Below are positions 55,597 through 63,360 of a stretch of DNA of 64,000 bases, piece by piece; the stretch's first letter is position 1; each line of letters begins with the position of its first letter. Both the position numbers and the translations under genes were made by a program. The stretch covers positions 372,001 to 436,000 of the forward strand of contig NZ_JAQQKX010000001.1 of the NCBI RefSeq assembly GCF_028550415.1, written 5' to 3'. The notes below the pieces were generated by a model. The model saw only the letters and a list, made by a program, of their open reading frames with translations. It had not been told where the DNA came from and made no database searches. The DNA comes from Asticcacaulis aquaticus (GTDB lineage: Bacteria > Pseudomonadota > Alphaproteobacteria > Caulobacterales > Caulobacteraceae).

Positions 55597-56022
55597 ATGT
55601 TGGGAACATTGCTGAGCCAGGTATCGCTGGTTCTGGTGCTGACGGGTTGCCTGACCGCGCTTATACTTGGGGGCCTGCGCGAGCGATTGGCGGGCGCGGC
55701 CTATCTGACCACCTTCCTGTTGCAGGCCGGGCTCTATTATCTGGGTTGGACACAACCGGGAATCAACCTAGGGTTAGATGGTCTTTTTTCAATCGCGCTG
55801 GTCTGTCTATGCTGGAAATCGCCGCATCCCTGGCCTTTATGGGCCTTAGGGTTTCAACTGATCGCCGTCATGATTCCGATCGTGCGCCTGAGCGACGCGC
55901 GCATTCAGGGCTGGGCCTATTACAGCGCCATGACCATTTCAGGGTACGCTGTGCTCTTGGCAATCGTCATTGGCGCTTTCGTCGCGTCAAGGATGCGAAA
56001 AGGACTAAAATCCCAAAAATAG
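55597..56022 (+). CDS. small integral membrane protein of unknown function
   Basis: A 141-residue protein with four hydrophobic helices (about residues 5-25, 35-50, 62-95 as one or two, and 110-133). AAGGGG at 55581-55586 is 10 bases before the ATG at 55597; a TTG at 55588 is too close to it. The LexA-like gene lies 57 bases downstream. No family is recognised. Confidence 0.7.
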   Translation: MLGTLLSQVSLVLVLTGCLTALILGGLRERLAGAAYLTTFLLQAGLYYLGWTQPGINLGLDGLFSIALVCLCWKSPHPWPLWALGFQLIAVMIPIVRLSDARIQGWAYYSAMTISGYAVLLAIVIGAFVASRMRKGLKSQK

Positions 56023-56079
56023 GTTGATTTTCCCATTTTTGGATATATCTTGCCCATATATTCCTGATCGTATCCGCCC

Positions 56080-56718
56080 ATGCCCCTGTCCCACGCCGAC
56101 ATCTGGAACGCCATAGACAGTCTGGCGCTCAGGCTCCATACGACGCCGTCCGGTCTGGCGCGTCTGGCAGGGCTCGACCCCACCAGTTTCAACAAGTCGA
56201 AACGCGTGGCCGACGCAGATACGACCGCACCGCGCCCGCGCTGGCCATCGACGGAAAGTCTGGCCAAACTGCTTGACGCCACCTCGCTCAGCTTCTCCGA
56301 TTTCGCCGCCCTGACGGAAAACCGGCGCGCCCAGAAAGGCGTACCGCTGATCGGCTTTGCCCAAGCCGGCAATGACGGCCTGTTCGACGATGCGGGCTTT
56401 CCGGTCGGTCAGGGCTGGGACGAAATCGACCTCCCCGAAGGCGAAAACGGCCTGTATGCGCTGGAAATTTCCGGCGATTCCATGCTGCCGCTCTATCGCG
56501 ACGGCGACCGGATCATTGTCGACCCGCATACCCAGAGCCTGAGGCGCGGCGACCGGGTGGTGGTGCGCACCACCGACGGCGAGGTCATGGCCAAGGAACT
56601 GGTTCGTCAGTCGGCGCTTCAGGTCGAACTGCGCTCCCTCAACCCCAGCTTCGCCAATCGTATCCTTGAACGAACCCAGGTCACATGGATCGCGCGTATC
56701 GTCTGGGCCAGTCAGTAG
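56080..56718 (+). CDS. LexA-like transcriptional repressor with S24 peptidase domain
   Basis: A 212-residue protein. The N-terminal 75 residues form a helix-turn-helix-like domain (TTPSGLARLAGLDPTSFNKSKR). The C-terminal S24 domain has the self-cleavage bond Ala96-Gly97 in GFAQAGND, the nucleophile Ser134 in ISGDSMLPLYRDGD and Lys172 in VMAKELVR. All residues for RecA-stimulated autocleavage are therefore present. It is not LexA itself. An AT-rich, partly symmetric stretch at 56041-56064 may be its operator. Confidence 0.85.
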   Translation: MPLSHADIWNAIDSLALRLHTTPSGLARLAGLDPTSFNKSKRVADADTTAPRPRWPSTESLAKLLDATSLSFSDFAALTENRRAQKGVPLIGFAQAGNDGLFDDAGFPVGQGWDEIDLPEGENGLYALEISGDSMLPLYRDGDRIIVDPHTQSLRRGDRVVVRTTDGEVMAKELVRQSALQVELRSLNPSFANRILERTQVTWIARIVWASQ

Positions 56719-56719
56719 C

Positions 56720-58072
56720 TTATTCAAGCGTCCACAGCAGCGTAAAGGTCACCGTGCGCCCGGCATAGGCCGTCGCCGCGTCCTTGTTTCCCTGTGTCGT
56801 CAAAGGTGCCGCCACGACGCGTAAGGCCGCTGCGCCGAAGCCATAGCCTTTGGGCTTGTCTTCCAACACCAGACAGTTTTCGAGCCACCCCGTCTGGCTC
56901 CACCGGCATTGCACGACCGTTCGGCCTTCGATTTCCGCATCGGCTGCACGTGGTGGATAATAGATCGCACCCCGTCGCTGAACCGTCCGGCGTATCGCCT
57001 CGGCAAAAGGATAGGCTTCGACACGGCGGCTATCCGGGTCACGCACCGTAAAACGGCCAGAAATCGCGGTCGCATCCACCTCACGCGCGGCAAGCCGGTC
57101 AGGCGTGATGTCGGGATGCGCAGCCATCCAGCCCTGTGCGCCCACATGACCCTGAGACGCCGCGTACCTATAGAGACGCCCGGCCTCCATAGGGTCCGAT
57201 GTCTCATAGGTCTTCGCCAGATCGGCGACGGCTTCGGGATTTTTCAGTCCTCCAAACGACCGGAAAATTGCATAGGCCTCCGCATCGCCTTTGTCCGCCA
57301 AACGCTTGAGCGCTGTCGCGGCCCGTTCGTCCGGCATGGCGTCGGCATAGTAGGCGATGGCGCGCGAGCGATCCTTTTTCAGCCCGCCCTTGCCGGCCTC
57401 AAGGGCCAGCCCCAGCCGCACAGGCGCATCGAGGCTGCCGCGCTGGACCGCCCGCGTGCAGAACGGCAGGGCGCGCGGCCACTGATTGTGCTCATCCAGC
57501 CATTTGCACGCATCGGCGGCATACCAATACGAAGTGGCAACCGTTTTATGATCGAGCCAATACAAGGCGCGCTTATCGTCGACCGAGGTAAAAATGCCCT
57601 GCGTATAGGACTCTACCAACCGTTTCAGACTGGAGGTGTGCCCTCGTTCGGCAGCCCGTTCCGCCCACTGCGTCTGCTTTTCCGGTGACGGCGAAAGTCC
57701 CAGTTTGAAATAAGGTTTAGGGCTATAGGCATCCGACATCCAGAACGCCGCCTCGGCGCTACCCGCAGCCGCCGCGCGCTCCATCCACATTCGGGCGGCA
57801 ACAAGGTCCTTGCCTGATTCCGGACTGTTGGGCGGTTCATAGGTATAGTCCAGCGCCAGATATATCTGGCAACCGATGTCTCCGCTTTCCGCACAAGCCA
57901 GACGTTTGGCGCGCCGGACCTCCGGCGGCGACCGCCCCCAATAGCAATCCCTACATGAGCTTTGTTGAATTTGACGCGGCGCTTTGATTTCAATAGTCAG
58001 GCCGGTTTCCGCCAGAGTCGATCCGGCAAACCCCATCATCAGACAGACAATAATCCCCCTGATCCATCCCAT
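56720..58072 (-). CDS. Sel1-like repeat protein with TonB-type C-terminal domain
   Basis: A 450-residue exported protein. A signal peptide ends at about residue 21 (STLAET). A cysteine-rich start (SSCRDC) is followed by Sel1/TPR-like repeats from about 75 to 330 (for example AAAAGSAEAAFWMSDAYS and KGDAEAYAIFRSFGG). The last 100 residues (GRTVVQCRWSQTGWLENCLVLEDKPKGYGFGAAALRV) look like a TonB_C domain. Sel1 repeats bind proteins; the TonB-like end may contact cell wall or outer-membrane partners. It is convergent with the S24 gene. Confidence 0.75.
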   Translation of the reverse strand: MGWIRGIIVCLMMGFAGSTLAETGLTIEIKAPRQIQQSSCRDCYWGRSPPEVRRAKRLACAESGDIGCQIYLALDYTYEPPNSPESGKDLVAARMWMERAAAAGSAEAAFWMSDAYSPKPYFKLGLSPSPEKQTQWAERAAERGHTSSLKRLVESYTQGIFTSVDDKRALYWLDHKTVATSYWYAADACKWLDEHNQWPRALPFCTRAVQRGSLDAPVRLGLALEAGKGGLKKDRSRAIAYYADAMPDERAATALKRLADKGDAEAYAIFRSFGGLKNPEAVADLAKTYETSDPMEAGRLYRYAASQGHVGAQGWMAAHPDITPDRLAAREVDATAISGRFTVRDPDSRRVEAYPFAEAIRRTVQRRGAIYYPPRAADAEIEGRTVVQCRWSQTGWLENCLVLEDKPKGYGFGAAALRVVAAPLTTQGNKDAATAYAGRTVTFTLLWTLE

Positions 58073-58093
58073 ACTATCCCCCTTCGTTTTTCG

Positions 58094-59245
58094 TTATTGA
58101 ACCGGCGTAAATCCGTACTCCCAGTCGTAAGGCACACCCGTATCGCCCAGAACGAGGGTCACCAATCCGGCAAAGGCCTTTTCCGACCGAACGTCGTTCG
58201 AGAGAATTACCACACAGCGCTTTGATTTTTCGATACAAACCCATGTATTGGCCGTCGTATCGTTATGGCCGCCCTTCATGAAGCCCCGGCCCTGCGGCCC
58301 GTCGAACACGACCACCCCCAGACCGGCAGCTAAATCCTTACGGCGCTGATCGACCGGCAATTCCGCCTGCAAGGACGGGAACTGCGACCGCGTGGTAATC
58401 GGCAACTGCGGTCTGACCAGTTCGGCGCGACCGGCCGGCGTCAGGCCGTCACCGCGCACATAGGCCGCGGCAAACTTCGAAAAATCGCTGATGGTGGTGT
58501 CCATCGACCCGGCGGCGCGGACCTTGGAGCGTTCGTCGTGCGGCTCGACCTTACCGTTTTCATCCCAGCCATCGGCCAGATTGGTGGCGAAATCGGCGCG
58601 CCAGATCAGGCTGGTGCGCTTCATGCCCAGTTTCAGAAACACCGCGTCCGCCGCCTGCCCGACATCGACGCTCAGCCCGGTCTCCATGACGAATTGCAGG
58701 GTGATAAGTCCGTCGCCGGAATAGGCATAACGCGTCCCCGGATCGAAATGGAACTTCAGCTTTTCATCCGGCTCCAGAAACCCGAAATTCGAGAACCCCG
58801 ACCCGTGATTGAGCAGGATGCGCGGGGTCAGTTTACGCCAGCGCTCATCCAGCGCCGACCAGTCGGCATAGCGATTGACGATATCCGGCGTATGATAGGC
58901 GGGCAACGGCTGCGGCAGATAGTCGGCGATCGACGTATCGAGCGCCATCTTACCCTTGTCGACCTGCTGCATGACCAGATAGCCGAACACGGTCTTGGTC
59001 AGGGACGCCCCGTACATGACGGTGTCGACCGTCAGGGGCTCGCCCTGAGCGTTACGGACGCCGTAGGCCTGCACATAGGCGACCTTGCCGTCATTTATGA
59101 CCGCGATCGCCAGCCCCCTGGCACCGGTCCGTGTCATGGCTTGTCGCACTTCGGCATCGACCGCCTGCGGCGTCGGCAGGGTGTGGGCCAATACCCAGCC
59201 CGGTGATACGGTGGCGAGGATCGCGCTCAGGATAATCGCCCGCAT
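58094..59245 (-). CDS. serine hydrolase, beta-lactamase (class C)/PBP4-like family
   Basis: A 383-residue exported protein with a signal peptide ending at about residue 20 (VLAHT). The nucleophile motif is Ser81-Leu-Thr-Lys84 in YGASLTK, and the tyrosine motif is TRYAYSGDG. KGGHNDTTANTWVC may be the third active-site strand. It fits the broad class C beta-lactamase/esterase family; beta-lactam hydrolysis is not implied. The RidA gene lies just upstream. Confidence 0.87.
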   Translation of the reverse strand: MRAIILSAILATVSPGWVLAHTLPTPQAVDAEVRQAMTRTGARGLAIAVINDGKVAYVQAYGVRNAQGEPLTVDTVMYGASLTKTVFGYLVMQQVDKGKMALDTSIADYLPQPLPAYHTPDIVNRYADWSALDERWRKLTPRILLNHGSGFSNFGFLEPDEKLKFHFDPGTRYAYSGDGLITLQFVMETGLSVDVGQAADAVFLKLGMKRTSLIWRADFATNLADGWDENGKVEPHDERSKVRAAGSMDTTISDFSKFAAAYVRGDGLTPAGRAELVRPQLPITTRSQFPSLQAELPVDQRRKDLAAGLGVVVFDGPQGRGFMKGGHNDTTANTWVCIEKSKRCVVILSNDVRSEKAFAGLVTLVLGDTGVPYDWEYGFTPVQ

Positions 59246-59254
59246 ACTCGCTCC

Positions 59255-59674
59255 CTATCCGCCGTGCGGCACAAAGGCCTGAAACTCCAGTTCGACCTCG
59301 GCACCATAGGCCAGATCGCTGACGCCGAAGGCTGTGCGTACCGGCAGACGCGTCGGGTGAAAATAAGGCTTGTAGAGACGGTTGAAGGCGCTCCAGTGCG
59401 TCATGTCCTTGAGCATGACCGTTGTCTTGAACACGTGCTCCAGCCCCAGACCGTAGCGTTTCAGGATCGCCTGCGAATTGCTCATGATCTGGCGCACCTG
59501 CGGCTCGAAGCCATCAACCAGCCGCCCCTGCCCGTCCAGACCGATCATGGCCGACAGATACATCACGCCGCCGACCTGTACCGCTTCGGAAAACGGCGAC
59601 CGCGGATGCGGGTGCATATAGTAGGTAACGCCATCGGCATGGACAGGCTTGATGGGGATTTCAGGCAGGCTCAT
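59255..59674 (-). CDS. RidA family protein
   Basis: A 139-residue member of the RidA/YjgF/YER057c family, which deaminates reactive enamine/imine intermediates. MYLSAMIGLDGQG and the end motif LPVRTAFGVSDLAYGAEVELEFQAF with the substrate-binding Arg are typical. GGAG lies 7 bases before the ATG at 59674. It stops 9 bases before the hydrolase start, so the two are likely one unit. Confidence 0.92.
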   Translation of the reverse strand: MSLPEIPIKPVHADGVTYYMHPHPRSPFSEAVQVGGVMYLSAMIGLDGQGRLVDGFEPQVRQIMSNSQAILKRYGLGLEHVFKTTVMLKDMTHWSAFNRLYKPYFHPTRLPVRTAFGVSDLAYGAEVELEFQAFVPHGG

Positions 59675-59760
59675 GGGACACTCCAAATTCGTCGCGCGAT
59701 TTGACCACGCCGCCCGTCATTTGCAAAGCGGCTTGACGCTTTTTTGAAGGATTGCCGATC

Positions 59761-60135
59761 CTACAGACGCGTCAGCCACTGACGCAAAAGGGCCGTCAGC
59801 GCCGCCGCCCGCGCGTTAAGAGCGGCGACGCTGTCGAAAGCGATCATCGCCCGGTCCGCCCCCAGCCAGTTCAGCAGCCGATCCGGATCGTCGATGGCCG
59901 GAAATACCGTGTGATCCTTCGCCTTGACGCCCGTATGCAATATCACGCCTATTCCCGACTTCGCCCGCAGATGCAGGGTGGCGAAATCCTTGCCTCTGTA
60001 AGTAAAGCTGGGGGCGTTCCACTTGATGATCTCCGCGACGTCGTCATCCAGCGCCTTTATCGCCAGACGCAAGGCTTCGATCAGCGGTTTTTCCGGATGT
60101 GTCATCCGGGTCATGAAAGCGTCAGGATCGGTCAC
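59761..60135 (-). CDS. DUF1801 family protein
   Basis: A 124-residue soluble protein. AIKALDDDVAEIIKWNAPSFTYRGKDFATLH matches the DUF1801 (YdhG-like) fold, whose role is uncertain. The GTG at 60135 follows AAAGGA at good spacing; an ATG seven codons later is an alternative. It is a single gene upstream of the RidA-hydrolase pair. Confidence 0.8.
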   Translation of the reverse strand: MTDPDAFMTRMTHPEKPLIEALRLAIKALDDDVAEIIKWNAPSFTYRGKDFATLHLRAKSGIGVILHTGVKAKDHTVFPAIDDPDRLLNWLGADRAMIAFDSVAALNARAAALTALLRQWLTRL

Positions 60136-60174
60136 GGATATTCCTTTCCGGCATAGCCCCATTTACCATAAAAG

Positions 60175-60203
60175 ACGCCCCGGCTTTTGACAAACCGGGG
60201 CGT
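60175..60203 (-). terminator. GC-rich hairpin, probable terminator of the OPT-tetR operon
   Basis: ACGCCCCGG (60175-60183) pairs with CCGGGGCGT (60195-60203) around an 11-base loop. On the minus strand it is followed by CTTTTATGG. It lies 180 bases beyond the tetR stop and 40 before the DUF1801 gene. Confidence 0.6.
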
Positions 60204-60339
60204 TAAATAAATGAAAAACCTAATGAAAACCGACTTCGTCCAATAGAGCGACGCGCATGGACATCGGAAGTCGGCGGCCGGAAGTTCCCCCATCCCCCCC
60301 AATGTGCATTGCACAATATGACGCTATGGAAACGATCGC

Positions 60340-60388
60340 AAGTCTAAAAATTTCTCAATTCCTCCCGTAGTGAGAAATTTTTAGACTT
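60340..60388. repeat. 18-bp perfect inverted repeat overlapping the tetR stop codon
   Basis: AAGTCTAAAAATTTCTCA (60340-60357) is exactly inverted at 60371-60388 with a 13-base spacer. The right arm contains the last codons and the stop of tetR. The stem is AT-rich with no external T tract, so it is not a standard terminator. A shorter palindrome TGTGCATTGCACA lies at 60303-60315. Confidence 0.75.
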
Positions 60389-60971
60389 CATGCAGATAAC
60401 CGTACAAGATTGCCCGGCAAATGCGGCGGTACTGCCCCGAAAGCTGGTCCAGCGGCATGGCCGGATAGACCTGATTCACCCCGCGCGCCGCATCGGCCAG
60501 CATCTGGGCCAGTTCGGCAGCGCTGTAGTCGCGCTTGAGCGACAGGTTGCCGTCGGCGGCCATGCCCTCGATCAGGCCGGCCAGTTTCGCCTGAAAGTCG
60601 CTCGCCAGCTGGATCATGATCGGCGTGCACAGACGAAATACCGCGCCCTTGATTTCCAGTGCGTGCGGCGACGGCTGGATCAGACGCCAGGTGTCGCCAT
60701 AGCGGATATCGAGCACCGCCGACAGGATATCCAGAACGCTGGCGCCGTCGCGTTTCAGATAGTCGCCCATGGTCATGGCCCGCTCGATCAGGTCGAGATT
60801 GTGCTGACGGAACATGGCCTGAAAGGCCTCTTCCTTGTTGGAAAAGTAGTTGTAGAGCGACCGTCGGGTAAACCCGCACATCGTAGCCAGGGTCACCATC
60901 GACAGATTCTGGTAGCCGTGTTCCAGAAACGCCGTCTGGACACGGTTCAGCAACGCGGAACTGGGGGTCAT
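60381..60971 (-). CDS. TetR family transcriptional regulator
   Basis: A 196-residue regulator. The N-terminal HTH reads LNRVQTAFLEHGYQNLSMVTLATMCGFTRRSLYNYFSNKEEAFQAMF (about residues 8-54). The remainder is a helical ligand-binding domain. It starts five bases after the OPT transporter stop, so both are on one transcript and it may control the transporter. The inducer is unknown. Confidence 0.9.
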   Translation of the reverse strand: MTPSSALLNRVQTAFLEHGYQNLSMVTLATMCGFTRRSLYNYFSNKEEAFQAMFRQHNLDLIERAMTMGDYLKRDGASVLDILSAVLDIRYGDTWRLIQPSPHALEIKGAVFRLCTPIMIQLASDFQAKLAGLIEGMAADGNLSLKRDYSAAELAQMLADAARGVNQVYPAMPLDQLSGQYRRICRAILYGYLHEV

Positions 60972-60976
60972 GACGT

Positions 60977-62992
60977 TTAGATGTTCTTCGCCGCCCGGCG
61001 GCACCAGCCATAGAGACCGATCACCCCCGATGCCGCCAGAATCAGGGCGATGACCATGGCCGTCCCCTCACCGTAAGGTATGCCGAAGACGGCCAGCGGT
61101 GCCTTTGAGCCCGTGAAGGTGATCACCCCGGCCAGCATAACCTTAAACAGACTTTCGCCGACGATGAAGCCCGACGCGATCAGGACGCCAAGGCGGGAGG
61201 CGGCCTCGCCCCACGGCTTGTCCCTGACGGTGCGGTCGTAAATCCATCCGGCGAAGGCGCCTACCACGACCGGCGCGGTCACCGACGACGGCAGGTAGAT
61301 CGCCAGCCCCACACCCAGCGGCGGCAGGCTGTAGCGCTGGTTCGATACCTTGCGCAGGACGATGTCGAAGGCGACAAGCGCCGCGCCGATCACCGCGCCG
61401 GTCCCCAGCAGGTCCCAGGGCAGGTTGCCGCCGATGGCGCCCTTGGCCAGGGTCGAGATCAGGGTCGCCTGCGGCGCGCCGAGCGGCTCACCGGTGATGG
61501 CGCGGTAATTGGGATCACCGGCAAAACCGAAAGCATTGTTGAGAAGGTTGAGGACCAGCGGAATGACCACCGCCCCGGCAATGACGCCGATAACCAGCGC
61601 CACCTGCTGTTTCCACGGGGTTGCCCCGACCAGTTGCCCGGTCTTGAGATCCTGAAGATTATCGTTGCCGACCACGGCGACCGCCAGCACGAAGGTCGTG
61701 GCAAAAAGCGCGAAGGCCGTCAGGGCCTGACCGGCGTCCGGTCCCGTCACGCTGTGGCCCACCGCGCCGATGAGCAGGGCCGCACCGAGGACGCTGAGGA
61801 TGCCGACGCCCGACACCGGCGAGTTGGACGAGCCGATCAGACCGGCCATGTAGCCGCAGACCGCCGCCGCCAGCAGACCGGCCACCGCCAGATAGAGCAC
61901 GCCGAGCGCCACCAGAGGCACGCTCAGGCTGGCGATCGCCGTGCCCGACAGGAACTGCGCCATCATAAAGCCCGCCGGAACCAGCAGCAGCACGGAAATC
62001 AGCCCGACCAGAACGATGGGGATATCCTGTTCCTCGCGCGGCAGGTCGCCTTCGCCCGCCTTGCGCTTGCGATTGGCTTCCAGCGCCGACATCAGGCCGG
62101 ACCACACCGGCACCAGCAGCTTGCCGATCGTCCAGATGGCGGCGGCGCCGATGGCCCCCGCACCGAGATAGCGAACCTTGGTCGACCAGATGGCGCCCGC
62201 ATGATCCGCCGCCGACGCATCCGGCATTGGGGTCAGCGAGGTCAGGACCGGTACGGCAACGCCCCAGGCGATGCTCAACCCGACCAGCATGGCGATACCG
62301 ACCGTGATCCCCATCAGGTGCCCGGCCCCCAGAAGCGCCAGCGAGCTTTCGCCCGCCAGCCCCGTGGCCGCCGCCTTGCCGCCGAGATTGATCTTGAAGA
62401 AGGCCGCCAGTTCCCCGGCCAGTACCTTGGCAGCGGCCAGCGCCGAATAGGCCGCCGAGGCAAGGCTGCCCAGAATGACGGCGATCAGGCCGACCTTACC
62501 TTCACGGGCGCCTTCGCGGGTATTGGTCCCGACCTTCAGCACCTCGGCGGCGGCAACGCCTTCCGGGTATGGCAGGGGCGAATTCGACACCAGCGCCCGG
62601 CGCAGCGGAATGGTGTACATGACCCCCAGAATACCGCCGATGGCGCAGGCCATGAAGGTGATGAAGAACGGCACGTCGCGCCACCAGCCGATGATGATCA
62701 GACCGGGCAGGACAAAGATGACCGAGGCCAGGGTGCCCGCTGCCGAGGCAATCGTCTGAACGATGTTGTTTTCCTGAATCGTCGCACTTTTGAAGGCGCT
62801 GAGCAGGGCCATGGAAATGACGGCGGCCGGAATCGAGGTGGCGAAGGTCAGCCCCACCTGAAGCCCCAGATAGACCTGCGCTGCCGTGAAGACCAGCGTG
62901 ATGACGATCCCCAGAAGCACACCGCGAACGGTAATTTCGGCCATGGGTTTAGCCGGGGTTTCAGTCGTTGGGGCAGAAGACGAACGCATCAA
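60977..62992 (-). CDS. OPT family oligopeptide transporter
   Basis: A 671-residue inner-membrane protein with about 15 transmembrane helices. Family markers are AEITVRGVLLGIVITLVFTAAQVYLGLQVGLTFATSIPAAVISMALL at the start and LPYPEGVAAAEVLKVG after the third helix. OPT proteins import oligopeptides or metal-chelate complexes by proton symport. It is the first gene of an operon with a TetR regulator and is divergent from the third TonB-dependent receptor. Confidence 0.93.
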   Translation of the reverse strand: MMRSSSAPTTETPAKPMAEITVRGVLLGIVITLVFTAAQVYLGLQVGLTFATSIPAAVISMALLSAFKSATIQENNIVQTIASAAGTLASVIFVLPGLIIIGWWRDVPFFITFMACAIGGILGVMYTIPLRRALVSNSPLPYPEGVAAAEVLKVGTNTREGAREGKVGLIAVILGSLASAAYSALAAAKVLAGELAAFFKINLGGKAAATGLAGESSLALLGAGHLMGITVGIAMLVGLSIAWGVAVPVLTSLTPMPDASAADHAGAIWSTKVRYLGAGAIGAAAIWTIGKLLVPVWSGLMSALEANRKRKAGEGDLPREEQDIPIVLVGLISVLLLVPAGFMMAQFLSGTAIASLSVPLVALGVLYLAVAGLLAAAVCGYMAGLIGSSNSPVSGVGILSVLGAALLIGAVGHSVTGPDAGQALTAFALFATTFVLAVAVVGNDNLQDLKTGQLVGATPWKQQVALVIGVIAGAVVIPLVLNLLNNAFGFAGDPNYRAITGEPLGAPQATLISTLAKGAIGGNLPWDLLGTGAVIGAALVAFDIVLRKVSNQRYSLPPLGVGLAIYLPSSVTAPVVVGAFAGWIYDRTVRDKPWGEAASRLGVLIASGFIVGESLFKVMLAGVITFTGSKAPLAVFGIPYGEGTAMVIALILAASGVIGLYGWCRRAAKNI

Positions 62993-63360
62993 AACTCCAG
63001 GTCACGGCCGGACGCAGGTCCGAAAACGGTTTCAGGCGCATCTTGCCTGAGACAGGCCGCCTGACAACCCATAATTTCCGCAAACGGGAGAAAGTTACAA
63101 ATCAGCTTCAATCACCAAAATGCAACACTATGTCGCTTCGATCATCACATCCGCCGTGAGTGCAACTTTTCCGCTTTAATCGCGCCCCGATTTACCCTAG
63201 CCTACGACAATCCGGACACAATTCACAACGAATGGCCGGACGGAGTTGGCCACCATAGGCCGACCCGGGGGTAAATAAGCACAATCGATCACCCGCAAGA
63301 TCGACGCGTAAAACAGGATCACCACCCCATAAGTGGGTGCATTAAAAGAGGAAAAACGGG
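62993..63360. promoter_or_regulatory. 368-bp divergent intergenic region, OPT transporter / third receptor
   Basis: No gene is supported here. It must hold promoters in both directions. CACCC (63323-63327) and GGGTG (63335-63339) form a small dyad just before the receptor's AGAGG ribosome-binding site. No clear operator for the TetR protein was recognised. Confidence 0.35.

Noticed and set aside
61634-63064. 476-codon frame antisense to the OPT transporter
   Set aside because: It is highly charged and repetitive, and mirrors the hydrophobic codons of the real membrane protein.
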